Part shown: positions 22,491 through 33,717 of the stretch, piece by piece
Layout: every line of letters begins with the position of its first letter
Numbering within the stretch: position 1 is the first letter of the stretch
From: Gautieria morchelliformis
Taxonomy: Eukaryota > Basidiomycota > Agaricomycetes > Gomphales > Gomphaceae
Assembly: GCA_015179125.1 (NCBI GenBank)
Contig: WHVA01000038.1
Span: 1 to 64,000 of the forward strand
DNA length: 64,000 nucleotides
Direction of reading: 5' to 3'
Translations under genes and position numbers: made by a program
Notes under the pieces: model-generated
The model's database searches: none
What the model was told of the DNA's origin: nothing
Seen by the model: only the letters and a program-made list of their open reading frames with translations

Positions 22491-25400
22491 CCCCTTCTGT
22501 GAGCACTGCTATTGCAGACGATCCTCCTAACTCGTCAGATAGCACAACCGTTGTACTGTCCGACGCCGCAAATGACACTATTTGCTTCTACGTTGCGAGA
22601 TCAAACCGATGGATGCTCAACTTGGGATGCACGGACCATATCACACATGATATCACTGACTATACGAGTTATAGAGTGCTCTCAACACCACGCACAGTGT
22701 TCCTAGCCAACAAGAAGAAAGTGTTATCTTACATAGGCATTGGAACAGTTGTGGTGCGCACGTGGGTGAACGGCACAGAGAGAAAAATCGAACTTCAGAA
22801 TGTGCTTCACTCACCAGACATTGGCAGTCGATTCATCTTGATTCTCAAGATAGGAGAGAAAGGAATATCCATAAACTTCGAGGGTGCAAAAGTGATCCTC
22901 AGCAAAAATGCAGTACAGTACGCAGAGGGACAACTCACCGGGCAGCGCTACTGGCTCACACTGAGCTGCGCATCACCCTCTATCCACTCAGCGCAGACAC
23001 ACATCCCCATCGACGTACTTCACGCACGCCTCGGCCACCTTTCCTGGTCATCCCTCAAGCGGATCAATGACCAGATTGACCCAACATCACGACGCACACT
23101 ATCGACGTGCGAAGGTTGCCTGTTAGGGAAGTCCACACGGCGTATATTTAAATCCTCAACTCACCGTCGCACCCAACCCTTCAAATTGGTCCATATGGAC
23201 CTTGCCGGACCCATGCGAATGCGATTAATCCAAGGCCATAGCTACCATTATGTGCTCGTGGACTACCATACACGCTACAAGTGGATATTTCTTCTATAAA
23301 CGAAGAGCGACACCTTCGAATGTTTCAAGAAATTCCATGTGCTTACCTCCACACATTACAAGGGTACAGTACAAGCTATCTGCTCGGATCGCGGGGGGGA
23401 ATTCCTGTCAACGGAGTTCAACCGTACATCGAAGAACAAGGGATAAAGCATGAACTCACCGCGCCGCACACACCGCAACAGAACAGTGTCACTGAAAGAG
23501 CGAACCGAACGATCACGGAAGCCGCCCATGCCATGCTACAGAGTGCAGGTATGTCTCACGGATTTTGGGAGAGTGCCATCGCTACAGCCACACATGTCCG
23601 AAACGGCACCCCTTCACGTGCCAATGACTATGTCACCCCACACGAACGACTCTTGGGACGTGCGCCCGACCTAAGTTACCTCCAACCCTTTGGATGCTTG
23701 GCATATGTGCACACCACGACCCAACGAACCAAGTTCGACCCGACATCAAAAAAGTTCATGTTTATCAGATATGATGGTTCTACTAAGGGGTATAAGCTAT
23801 GGGAACCATCCACACACAAGATAATTGTGTCCACTGACGTTACCTTTGAGGAAACAGTGTATCCTCTTCGCACCCCGACCGCACAGATCATGCAACCCAA
23901 AACCGATCCTCCACGACCCCCACAGCAGCCACCGGAACTGCTAGAACTGGCATTACCAGAAAGTGACGATGAAGATGTTGATCACAACGCACCGCCGCCG
24001 CCACCTGGACCACCACTGTCACCTGGTCCACTCCCACCGTGTCCACAGGCCCCCCAACCCCCTCCACGACGATCGGCGTGGATTGTTGGGTGGACCCTGC
24101 GTCCAGACCCAACCAATGCAAGCCCAGACAGGGCTCAACGATGGGTGCCTGCCGTGTGGACAAACACGATTACCATGTATCTAGCTGCAACTGAACTCAC
24201 TCCCACAGGGGACCCAACGTCATACAAGCTTGCGATCTCCTCCCCAGATGCCGAGTTCTGGCTCCAGGCTATGAAAAAAGAGATCAGATGCCTTATTGAC
24301 AACGGGACTTGGGAGCTGACAGACTTACTGGAGGGCAAACACACCGTCAAGTGCAAGTGGGTGTATCTGACAAAGTGTGACACCGGGGGAAAAGTAACAT
24401 GGCACAGAGCGCGCCTTGTTGCCAAAGGTTTCCTACAAACTGCCGGCATAGACTACGAGGAAACGTTCGCGCCTGTTGCAAGACTCGATTCACTAAGATT
24501 GCTGCTAGCGCTTGCAGCGACTTTCGACCTGGAGGTACACCAAATCAACATCTGCCTACCTCAATGGCATCCTGGACGAGGAGCTGTACATGGACCAACC
24601 CGAGGGTTTCATGGCCCAAGGAGACAGGAGGGAAAGGTGTGCAAACTCACGAAAGCAATCTATGGTTTGAAGCAGCAGGACAGCAATGGCATGCGCACCT
24701 GCAGGACATGCTCACCACGCTGGGTTTTCAGAAAAATCTTGCAGGGGATGTGTCGATATTCATCAAGTGTGACAACAGGGGGACCACTCAACCATCGTAC
24801 TTGTCTACGTTGATGACATCGCGATCATAGGTGTTCTCGCCACCGTCAGCGAACTCAAAGCGCAAATCGGAACTTGCTACAAAATAACTGATCTAGGGGA
24901 GATAAACCATTTCCTAGGCATCCACATCACCCGAAACCACTCAGAAAGGATGATAACCATTGACCAGTCCCATTACATCAATCACATGCTGACTCAATAC
25001 AACATGGAGCAGTGTAAACCGGTGTACACGCCTCTCGCACCAGGCACAAAACTTACACCCCAACACGGAAAAATTTTCCGACACCACCATCACCTCCCAC
25101 TATCAGCAGATTGTAGGATCGCTCATGTACGCGATGCTAGGTTCGCGACCGGACATTTGTTTCACCGTAAACCGTCTCTCACAGTTCGGCTCAAATCCCA
25201 TGGAGGAACACCTCCTCGCCGCACAGCACGTGCTTCACTACTTGTCCACAACGCGAGGCCTACGACTAACATATGGCAGGAACGACTGTACCGAGCTCAT
25301 CAGTTACAGCGACTCTGACTGGGCCCCCAGTACCGACGGTCGTCGATCTACAACCGGCTACATCTTCATACTGTCGGGGGGATCTATAGCATGGGCAACG

Positions 25401-25613
25401 CAGAAACAGCAACTGTAGCCTTATCGTCCACCGAAGCTGAGTATATGGCACTGACGGAAACCACGAAACATGCCCAGTGGACCATTTCCCTACTTCAGCA
25501 ACTTGATTTTGAAGTTGAACTACCAGTCGACATTTTTTCAGATGCGCTGGGCACTCATGCGATTGCCTCGAACGCCGTTTTCCACAAGTGAACGAAACAT
25601 ATCGACATCAAGT

Positions 25614-26109
25614 TGTAGAGGACAGGAATTATAGGCAGTAGGTATGGACTTGTTGCTCAAAAGAATAGACTAGAAAACAATTCACTCTCTCAGTGAATTT
25701 AGTTGTCACTGTAAATATATTATACACTACCTAGAAAACAATTCACTACAGAGGATTTCTAGGTTAATAAATCGAAAGAATGCTAGACTAATTTACTTGC
25801 CTCTCTCAGTGAATTTAGTTGTCACTGAGAGAGGGGGAAACTGTTTCACTGCGCATGTACTACTACCCGGCCCTTTAGCGCCCAAGAGCTCGCGCGTCGA
25901 AGTCATTTCAGACTCCGCTGGGTGCAGCCGCTTGTGAAAGTAGGAATAACAAGATGAAATAGAGAGATAAGGAATGAGTGGAAAATTTCGAAAATAACCA
26001 GAGAAATGGATGCATAATACAAGAACAAGTGAGAAGAAATTGGAAGGCCACACAACAAATTGGATATATTATGCTTGATTTTGGTGCAGGAGCATCAATG
26101 CACCCAACA
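25614..26109 (-). repeat. Copia-A2 3' LTR (496 bp)
   Basis: Starts TGTAGAGGACAGG and ends CCAACA. It keeps the 13-bp inverted repeat CCTCTCTCAGTGA / TCACTGAGAGAGG near 25799-25833 with a slightly different loop from A1. About twelve differences from the partner LTR are confined to a block of roughly 110 bp. Confidence 0.95.
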
Positions 26110-26122
26110 CGCCCCCTCAAGC

Positions 26123-29100
26123 TTAATATATTCCGATTTGCTCGTTGAGGATCTTCACTCTAGGACTAGAAAGTCCTTTGGTGAGGATATCTGCCAACAT
26201 TTGTTCGGTTGGCAAATAAACGAGCTTGGCTTGTTGATTTTTGATTATATCTCGAAGGAAATATAATCTGATGTCGAAATGTTTGGTTCTCGTGTGTTGT
26301 TGAGTGCCATACGTGATGGCAATGGCTGATTGATTGTCTGAATAAATTTTGATGGGTCTGTTCAGTGGTTGGAATATTTCAGAAATAAAATGGCGCATCC
26401 AAAGAGCCTCTTTGCCCGCATGGGTCAGGGCGACGAATTCGGCTTCAGTTGATGAGAGGGCTACTATCGACTGTTTCTGGCAACTCCATGAAACAGTGCC
26501 TCCATCAATCTGAAATAAGTATGCCGAATACGAACGCCTATGACTCTGTGAACCCCAATCCGCATCTGAATACCCCATCAAGCCGTCTCGATTTCTTCCA
26601 AGTGTGAGCTTGTAATGCTTCGTGCCTTTCAAATATTTGAAGACACGTTTGACTGCATTCCAATGTGTGCCACCTGGATTTTCGAGGAATTGCGAAAGCA
26701 ATGACACCGCAAATGCAATGTCAGGTCGAGTGGCTACAGCTGCCCACATCAGTGATCCTATGGCTTGCCTGTATGGAAACTTCGACATGGCTTTCTTGCC
26801 TCTCTCTGTAGAAGGACACTGGTCTTTTGATAATTTAACAGCTGGATCAAGGGGCGTAGCATAAGTATTTGCATCTTCGACATTGAATTTCTTGATGATC
26901 TTCTCGATATATGCAGGTTGTGAAATTGCAATAGTTTTCTTCTGCCAGTCTCTTTCGATTTTGAGATTCAATAGCCAATGAATCTCGCCTAGATCTTTCA
27001 TACTGAAGACCTGAGCAAGATCTCGTTTGACTTTGTCCAGGACTGACTGATTCTCAGCTGTGATGGTGAGATCATCCACAGCTGTTGCAATGATCACATG
27101 CCCCTTTCCGCCACGTCTATAAAATACAGCCCCATCTGTGGCTGACGTAGTGAATCCTAATTTGTGGAATTCACCACTTAGACGTTTGTACCATTCCCTT
27201 CCAGATTGTTTGAGGCCATAGAGTGCTTTCTTCAAAAGTAGCACTTCGTCTTTATCTCTAGACTCATATCCATACGGCTGCTTCATGTAAATAGGTTCAG
27301 GTAGTGTAGCATTGAGGTATGCATAGTCCACGTCCATTTGATGGATAGGCCAGTCATTCCTAGCAGCAATGGCGCATATGATCCGTAGGGAGGATAACCG
27401 AGCAACAGGTGAGTATGTCTCATCATAGTCGACTCCAAACTTCTGTGTGAAGCCTTGGGCGACCATTCTCGATTTAGGCATTATTGGTTTCCCTTCTGGA
27501 TTACGCTTCCAAAGGTAGACCCATTTATTACCGACAATATTGGCTCCAGGAGGTGGTTTGGCTCGTTCCCACACTCCCTTGTCGATTAGGGCCTCATACT
27601 CTTTGTCCATTGATTTCTTCCATATAGGATTATTCAGAGCTTCGTCTGCATTGCTAGGTTCAATTTGACTCAAATCCGGCGCCTTGTTATTGTTTTGACC
27701 GTCGGTTAGAAACGCACTGATGGCACACTCATAGCTACTGATGCCATCAATCTCGGAGGATAATTCTTGGTCGAATAAAACTTCTTTATGGTCCTCAACG
27801 TCCTCATAAGCTAGCGTAGTCATATGTGCGCCAGCTTGTCTCTGGGTTTGAGATCTTGTTACGGGACCTGATGGGGCCGGCTGCACTTGTTGTTGACGGA
27901 TCCTTTCGCTTCTCCTTATCGGTTCAGCTTCTCTAGGTCTGTCATCAACTCCCTGAATAGGTTGCAGCTTTTCAAGATATTCCTCTGGTGCATTTTCATC
28001 AATTTCTTCGATCTTTGCCTCTTCGCTGACTAAGCGACCGGGCACAGGCACTGATGCCGGAATGGCCTTCTTCTCCTCTCTAGACGTAGGTAGCTTGGAT
28101 TCTTCAATAGAAATGATTGGGACCTTTCCCTTCTTCATCTCTGAATCAAACACAACATTCCGCTCAACAGAAACTTTGTGCGAGTCAGGCCAATAAATAT
28201 AATGACCATGGCTCTGCGCAGAAATTCCTATCCACCGAGCTCTCTTGGCACGAGCTTCCAATTTATCTCCCTGAGTGACCTTAACATAGACTTCAGTTCC
28301 CCACGCGTGAATGTCTTTGAGATTCGGTTTCTCATGGTGGATCATCTCGTAGGGCGTTTTATCCGGTAGAGCTCTTGTGTGTGTCCTGTTCCTAAGATAA
28401 TTGGCATGCTGTATTTCATAGCCCCATAATATCTTAGGAAGGCCTGATTCTAACAGCATGGCACGAGTTCTCTCAGTGAGAGTTCGGTTCAGACGTTCGG
28501 CAACACCATTAGACTCTGGTGTGTCGTGTACCATCAACTGATGCTTCGTGCCTTGTTTGGCTAGATGCTGTTCGAATTCAGAGCTCGTATACTCGCCCCC
28601 TCGATCAGAAACAAGTGCCTTGATGTGCACATTTCTCTGTCGAAGCATTAAAGCCTCATAGAGCTTGTACTTTGAGAATGCTTCTGATTTGTTCGCCATG
28701 AGATAGATCACCGATTCTCTTGAGTAATCATCGATAAAGGAGACATAATATGACTTCTTATCGATCGTGAGGTGCCTTGCAGGTCCCCAGACATCAGAAT
28801 AAATTCTGTCACCGAATTTTGACGTTCGGTCTCTGGGTTCTCGAGGAAGAGGTTTGCGTGCAATCTTGGCCTGAATACACGCATCGCAGACAATTCTATC
28901 GCCTGTGGAGCTCAGTTCAATGCCCAATATCATGCCATGATTTAATAGATGTTGTAGGGACTTCTGTGAGATATGCCCCATTTTTTGATGAATTTCCATA
29001 GCAGACAAACACATATGGGCTTGAGCACTTGGTGACTGGAGGTCTAGTCGATATAAACCATTGACCTTCGGTGCTTGCATCAATACCTTTCCAACAGCGT

Positions 29101-30367
29101 TAGATATCGTGCATTTCTGGCCACCAAGTCGAATGTTGTAGCCAGCATCATCGCACCGACCGATCGAGACGAGGGTAGCAGCAATTTTTGGTGCATAATA
29201 TGTATCTTGCAACGTGACTTCTACTGTTTTATCTCCAACCTTGTTGGATAATACAAGCAGTCCTGAACCGAAGGCATCAAAAGTGCCTTTGTTGGCTGCT
29301 CGGATAGTCCTCGGCTGTGAGAATTGACAGTAGTTCCTCAATAAATTTTTGTGAGGAGTCATATGCGATGTCGTTCCGGTGTCGAGTATAACTATAACTC
29401 CTGAGGATGTGCTCAGATTGAAATTAGAGCACTCGTCAAAATTGGTGAAGGCAAGATGCCCATCACCACTTTCCTCAGAAGTAGACTCTTCTTCGGCAAC
29501 ATTCGCTTTTGCTTTACCCTTCTTCTTCTTCTTGCCTTTGGCTTTCTTCTTCTGACGTGGTCCTTGACCTTCTTTACCACCTCCTTTAGCCCAGCAATTT
29601 TCGATGGAATGTCCAGGCTTTTTGCAGTTGGTGCATATATGCGCCTTCTGCCCCTTCTGGTCCTTCTTAGTAGATGAACCAATAAACACCTGCTCTTCTT
29701 GCGGGAGTGTTTTCTTCCTGTCATACTGAGCCTTTAGTACCCTAATAATATTATCAGGGACCAATGGCATCCCGCATTCTTCAAGCGAAGTGGTAAGGGC
29801 ATTCATGACTGCCTCATAGGATGGTGGAAGTGACGCAAGGATGATGTCCATAAATTCTTCTTCGGAAACTCTGGCTCCCATCTCATTAAGACGAGCATAT
29901 AGGTCTTGGGCCTTGTCCAAGTGATCTCTCAAGTCTCCATCCTCAGGACATCTCATACTGCGGAGTTGTCTCTGCAGGCTGGTGAGGACCATCTTGGGCT
30001 TTTTGGTCATCTCATTGACCAGTGCATCCCAAGTCTCTTTTGCTGTCTTCTGCTTCTGTAGCATCAGGGCTAATGACTCTGACACTGAGACGATGATTTG
30101 GGTCTTGGCTTGTCCTTCTCTAGCAAGGTATCTCTCCAGCTTCTCCTCAGCCTTATCCATCTGAGTTTCCTCAGCTTCTGTAAGAATATGGCCTGGGGGC
30201 ATAACTGGAGGATCAGGAGGTCGAGTGACTCTCCCTTCTACATGCTTGAGTAGATTTTTGGACTCGAAATAGCTGATGAGAGTGGCTCGCCACAATGGCC
30301 AATTACTTCCATCAGTAGCAAGCTTCTCAACACCCAATAGCTTCTCAGAAGTGTCTCCGGGGCCCAT
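26123..30367 (-). CDS. Copia-A2 Gag-Pol polyprotein, intact
   Basis: 1,414 residues in one frame. It makes the particle, protease, integrase and reverse transcriptase/RNase H needed for Copia transposition. Visible landmarks: a Gag with a CCHC knuckle at C245, C248, H253 and C258; a Lys-rich basic stretch at about 272-287; the protease DTG at 329-331; integrase HHCC at H460, H465, C494 and C497, with catalytic D525, D588 and E624; reverse transcriptase from about 985 with AVDDL; then RNase H with GYSDADWG, LSSTEAEF and YSDNQSA, and the KHFDIRLYFLRD tail. No key residue appears lost and the length is normal for the family. The start is the ATG inside the primer-binding site; no better upstream start exists because the LTR begins five bases earlier. 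It differs from A1 by scattered substitutions and lacks both A1 lesions. Confidence 0.97.
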   Translation of the reverse strand: MGPGDTSEKLLGVEKLATDGSNWPLWRATLISYFESKNLLKHVEGRVTRPPDPPVMPPGHILTEAEETQMDKAEEKLERYLAREGQAKTQIIVSVSESLALMLQKQKTAKETWDALVNEMTKKPKMVLTSLQRQLRSMRCPEDGDLRDHLDKAQDLYARLNEMGARVSEEEFMDIILASLPPSYEAVMNALTTSLEECGMPLVPDNIIRVLKAQYDRKKTLPQEEQVFIGSSTKKDQKGQKAHICTNCKKPGHSIENCWAKGGGKEGQGPRQKKKAKGKKKKKGKAKANVAEEESTSEESGDGHLAFTNFDECSNFNLSTSSGVIVILDTGTTSHMTPHKNLLRNYCQFSQPRTIRAANKGTFDAFGSGLLVLSNKVGDKTVEVTLQDTYYAPKIAATLVSIGRCDDAGYNIRLGGQKCTISNAVGKVLMQAPKVNGLYRLDLQSPSAQAHMCLSAMEIHQKMGHISQKSLQHLLNHGMILGIELSSTGDRIVCDACIQAKIARKPLPREPRDRTSKFGDRIYSDVWGPARHLTIDKKSYYVSFIDDYSRESVIYLMANKSEAFSKYKLYEALMLRQRNVHIKALVSDRGGEYTSSEFEQHLAKQGTKHQLMVHDTPESNGVAERLNRTLTERTRAMLLESGLPKILWGYEIQHANYLRNRTHTRALPDKTPYEMIHHEKPNLKDIHAWGTEVYVKVTQGDKLEARAKRARWIGISAQSHGHYIYWPDSHKVSVERNVVFDSEMKKGKVPIISIEESKLPTSREEKKAIPASVPVPGRLVSEEAKIEEIDENAPEEYLEKLQPIQGVDDRPREAEPIRRSERIRQQQVQPAPSGPVTRSQTQRQAGAHMTTLAYEDVEDHKEVLFDQELSSEIDGISSYECAISAFLTDGQNNNKAPDLSQIEPSNADEALNNPIWKKSMDKEYEALIDKGVWERAKPPPGANIVGNKWVYLWKRNPEGKPIMPKSRMVAQGFTQKFGVDYDETYSPVARLSSLRIICAIAARNDWPIHQMDVDYAYLNATLPEPIYMKQPYGYESRDKDEVLLLKKALYGLKQSGREWYKRLSGEFHKLGFTTSATDGAVFYRRGGKGHVIIATAVDDLTITAENQSVLDKVKRDLAQVFSMKDLGEIHWLLNLKIERDWQKKTIAISQPAYIEKIIKKFNVEDANTYATPLDPAVKLSKDQCPSTERGKKAMSKFPYRQAIGSLMWAAVATRPDIAFAVSLLSQFLENPGGTHWNAVKRVFKYLKGTKHYKLTLGRNRDGLMGYSDADWGSQSHRRSYSAYLFQIDGGTVSWSCQKQSIVALSSTEAEFVALTHAGKEALWMRHFISEIFQPLNRPIKIYSDNQSAIAITYGTQQHTRTKHFDIRLYFLRDIIKNQQAKLVYLPTEQMLADILTKGLSSPRVKILNEQIGIY

Positions 30368-30372
30368 AACCC
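30360..30372 (-). promoter_or_regulatory. Copia-A2 primer-binding site containing the gag ATG
   Basis: GGGTTATGGGCCC on the minus strand, directly adjoining the 5' LTR at 30373. The ATG of gag is the ATG of this site, opposite the CAU anticodon of the presumed tRNA primer. Confidence 0.75.
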
Positions 30373-30869
30373 TGTAGAGGACAGGAATTATAGGCAGTAG
30401 GTATGGACTTGTTGCTCAAAAGAATAGACTAGAAAACAATTCACTCTCTCAGTGAATTTAGTTGTCACTGTAAATATATTATACACTACCTAGAAAACAA
30501 TTCACTACAGAGGATTTCTAGGTTAATAAATCGAAAGAATGCTAGACTAATTTACTTGCCTCTCTCAGTGAATTTAGTTGTCACTGAGAGAGGGGGAAAC
30601 TGTTTCACTGCGCATGTACTACTACCCGGCCCTTTAGCGCCCAAGAGCTCGCGCGTCGAAGTCATTTCAGACTCCGCTGGGTGCAGCCGCTTGTGAAAGT
30701 AGGAATAACAAGATGAAATGGGGAGATAGGGAGTGAGTGGAAAATTTCGAAAATAACCAGAGAAATGGATGCATGATACAAGAACAACATGAGAAGAAAT
30801 TGAGAAAGCACACAACAAATTGGATATATTATGCTTGATTTTGGTGCAGGAGCATCAATGCACCCAACA
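30373..30869 (-). repeat. Copia-A2 5' LTR (497 bp)
   Basis: Matches the 3' LTR of A2 except for a cluster at about 30718-30816, where the other LTR agrees with both A1 LTRs. Most of the differences are A to G. Confidence 0.95.
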
Positions 30870-31040
30870 CAAGTACCATTACATTCGGGACTGCATTATG
30901 AAGGGGGCCGTCGAGATCTCACCCGTGTCAACAAAAGACAACACAGCTGAATAGGGCGCACTGGGCCGATTATGTGACTTAGCCATGAACCACGGTGCCT
31001 CGCTGTCAATGTTCCCACTTGCGGCAACCAAGGTCTGAAA

Positions 31041-31453
31041 CTTCTGCAGCGACCCGACCTAATAGAACAAATCTTGATCAAATTCGACTATAGTGATAAT
31101 TTCAACAAGGATAAGAAAGAGCTCCCAGAGGTACCAGCTGAAGATTTGGAAAACATAGAGGAATTGCTGGAGAATCCTGTCAATATGGAGCTGGAGAAGT
31201 TGAGTCTCGTGCGCAAGCGGTAAGTACAACCTTGTGGGTTTATGTAAAACCATGCTTGTTACTGACTGTGCTTGCACCTTTCAGACGACAAGGACCATGC
31301 TGACAAGATGCTTGGTCAACCGCGTAAGTTCCGCTCACATGATTCACGTTTTCTTGTTGCTGATCTTCGTTTTCTTGGTGGGCAAGGCGCGTGGATCAGA
31401 TGAGTCAATGAGTCACTGAAGGTTGGAGCTGGCTGAGGATGACGGTTGTTGTG
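31041..31453 (+). other. unrecognised stretch with short exon-like segments
   Basis: An open plus-strand segment (about 31071-31219) reading DYSDNFNKDKKELPEVP and then NIEELLENPVNMELEKLSL ends at a strong donor, GTAAGT (31220). An acceptor TTTCAG (31284) and a second donor GTAAGT (31324) follow, but the two segments do not join in frame with the expected translation. It may be a relict host or transposon gene. I do not recognise the product. Confidence 0.25.
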
Positions 31454-31790
31454 TTGGACCGTGTGGTAAACTGTAGGCGTCTGTAAGATTGGTGCATCAT
31501 TGATGCGCGAGCACATGGTCGATATTGCTTCTGTATCTACATCCCTGAGATACAGAACCCAGGCACACTACTGTATCAAAGAACCAAGCACCCCCACAAA
31601 GAACCCACGATGCCAAGCCAACCACGTGGATCAAGGGATCGGGTCGGCAGCGGCCGGCGGGTACAATCGCGCCGCATGGTCACATGCAAATTAAGGACAA
31701 CTGACGCCCAGGTTCCCGGTGCTTGGACTGCATCAAAGCGTTCGTATGTGAAAAACTGAAAAGCGGCGCTTGTAGACGTGTGTGGGTCCA
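31454..31790 (+). repeat. dispersed repeat R2, copy a
   Basis: Strongly similar, in the same orientation, to 39101-39412 from TTGGACCGTGTGG to GTGTGTGGGTCCA, with the long shared stretch around GATATTGCTTCTG and AGAACCCAGGC. The outermost TGGACC and GGTCCA are inverted, so it could be a small non-autonomous DNA element. No coding capacity. Confidence 0.65.
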
Positions 31791-33029
31791 GACCCTCACC
31801 CTACTTAACTGGACGTGTGCACGTGCGTCACAAGGAAGCTAGAGAGATCTTGATGTAGAAGAGAATATAGGAGCACTGCAACTTGAAGCTAGAAAATTGA
31901 GTCTTCATGCTGATTGCTGCAGCAAGGCGACCTGTGACTCGTGAGCTAGCACTGTAGCTTCCTCTCCGCTCTCTGACAGACACCAAATGGGACTGCAATC
32001 AACATCCACAGGCATTGCAGGTGTTATCAGCAGAATATAGACCAGTGATAATCATTGGCGATCATTTTGCCTGCCAACCTCGGCTTATCCCACATCAACC
32101 GTGGCACCATGGAATAAGTTTGAGGAAACAACCTATGGTACTTGGTCATTTGACCCCAAGTGTTGAACGGTCATCTCCCTGCTGGGGAAATACCACCGGT
32201 CGTCGAAATTGGCTCTCTCAAAGCCTGAGGATGGCAGTTGTCTGTGGAGGCAGATTATAGTAGCAGTCCGTCAGCCTAGCTAGGTCCTTTTAAATGCAGG
32301 CACTGTATGTCCTAGAGCCCATACTATTCCAGGTGTATTGTTTTGCCATCCATGTCCATATGTAACACTTAGTTTATTATGGGTGTGGGTGGATATCTGC
32401 TGGGCTGTCGAGGTGAGATAATCCAGTTCCTGATTATGGCCGCTGTGCTTTGCTTAAAGCATTAATCTCGAGAAAACTGCCCACCTATGTGGAATTACCT
32501 GTGCACGTCAAGCAGTCTTGGGGTCAGTTAAGAATCAGGACGGTTCTTCTCCTTTTCTTGTCTTTTCTTTTCAGGTTAGAGCGGACATCTCTTTCGACGG
32601 CTCTCGGCTGTATCAGGGTCATTTGACTCTCCGAAGTTCTCGAGAACAAAGCGTAGGTGATCAACAGAATACCTAAGATGAGGATCGAGCTCGCTTCGGG
32701 CTCGAAGCACAGTGGAGCTCAGCCTCGAAATTGAAAGTACTAAAATATTTGTTTAAATTTATAAATTATAAATGTTTAGCTATTTACTTTTAATAATTAT
32801 ACTAAACATATGAGATTCGAACTTGAACCAGGCCGAGTTCGAAACCAATTCCAATTCCAATTCCTACTTCAGCGCCAACCTCCACTCCAGCTAGATGTCA
32901 AGGGGGCACCAAAATGCAGGAACAGGAATACAACACTAACCTGCCGTGCGGCACAGCGGCTCCACACGTGCAGATGGAGAGCAAAGGAAGGCAAGCGAGT
33001 AGGATAGATGTGGAGGATGAAATGAAGTA
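31791..33029. other. no gene recognised; AT-rich, possibly MITE-like core near 32685-32850
   Basis: No ORF with recognisable motifs. At about 32690-32850 an AT-rich core is flanked by GAGCTCGCTTCGGGCTCGAA on the left and by CCGAGTTCGAA on the right. That resembles the inverted subterminal ends of a small hAT-type MITE but is too weak to delimit. A (TTCCAA)n run is at about 32850. Confidence 0.3.
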
Positions 33030-33717
33030 ACGCACCTCTTAAGGGTCTCCTCCGCGTTAACTGGCCCTCTTCCAAATCTGGCTGCACGTCTGCATCCAGA
33101 GCGACACCCGCATCTATAAACGTGTCCATGATGAGAGTCTCGCGAGCAGCATGCTAGCATGCCAGATAATATCAATGTCATCAATATCAAGGGCGGATCA
33201 CCTGGACCTAGGTTTCATGACAGTCATGACCCTCTTCTTCACGACAGGGTAGGCGTCCACGGTAAGCGCATACCCAAGCACGAACCGCGACAGGACCTGT
33301 ACGGCAAAATGCTGCTCGATCCCCCCAGAAGTTCGTATATATGTACTGTTGGGCGGAGCACCTAAACCTGACGTCAAGCATGCATGACCTGAGCGTGCGT
33401 GGAGAGCGCACCTTGACACATGACGAGTTAGTCGATCCCGCGGGGTCTGCGCGTGTGCGGATGTCGTGAGCAACGCGCTTAGCCTCTGCAAAGAAAGGCT
33501 GAAGTCCGCATTTATGAAGTGGTGCTCTGGGCAGCACCGATCTCGTTCTCCTGCGAGATTTCCTACAGCCGTGCCAGCACGGCGTGTGCTGGACAGCAGG
33601 ACAATAAGGTGGAGGCATACATCATACCAAGGCGCAGGAGCGTACCTTTCGCCTCATTGCGGCCCAAAATCCAAACCTCGGCACCAGCCTGTGCAAAGCG
33701 ACACGCGATGCCCTCCC

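Larger units (their letters stand above)
25614..30869 (-). mobile_element. Copia-A2, full-length Copia element with intact coding region
   Basis: A 5,256-bp element of the same family as Copia-A1, with 496- and 497-bp LTRs and a perfect CAAGT target duplication (25609-25613 and 30870-30874). It lies in opposite orientation inside the RNase H part of Copia-B. The single 1,414-codon frame, primer site and LTR ends all look functional, so this is a candidate active element and a possible helper for the defective A1 copy. Confidence 0.95.
20860..31040 (+). mobile_element. Copia-B, decayed Copia element interrupted by Copia-A2
   Basis: The 5' LTR, primer site, gag and pol are present in order. 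Pol is cut at 25613 by Copia-A2 and resumes after the duplicated CAAGT at 30870, reading YHYIRDC, the expected continuation of the RNase H tail. Similarity to Pol stops near 31040 and no 3' LTR follows. A segment similar to part of the 5' LTR occurs at 38424-38640. Confidence 0.85.
22499..31040 (+). pseudogene. Copia-B Pol, split by Copia-A2
   Basis: Protease region reads LNLGCTDHIT, with the catalytic Asp of the DxG motif lost. The integrase zinc region (HARLGHL, CEGCLLGK) and core (HMDLAGPM, then HTPQQNSVTERANRT) follow. The reverse transcriptase block (KWVYLTKCDTGGK, ARLVAKGFLQ, YGLKQ, VYVDDIAII in a shifted frame near 24800) and RNase H (YSDSDWAPSTDGRRS, VALSSTEAEYMAL, TKHIDIK) complete it. 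Frameshifts lie near 23300, 24570, 24660, 24790 and 25065. After the nested element the tail resumes as YHYIRDCIMKG and meets a TAG near 30950. Confidence 0.85.

Noticed and set aside
31071-31323. Two short exon-like segments as a defined gene
   Set aside because: Good splice signals, but the joined phase gives a stop; kept only as a low-confidence note.
32810-32850. TTCGAA-containing stretch as a tRNA T-loop
   Set aside because: No acceptor, D or anticodon arms can be paired around it.
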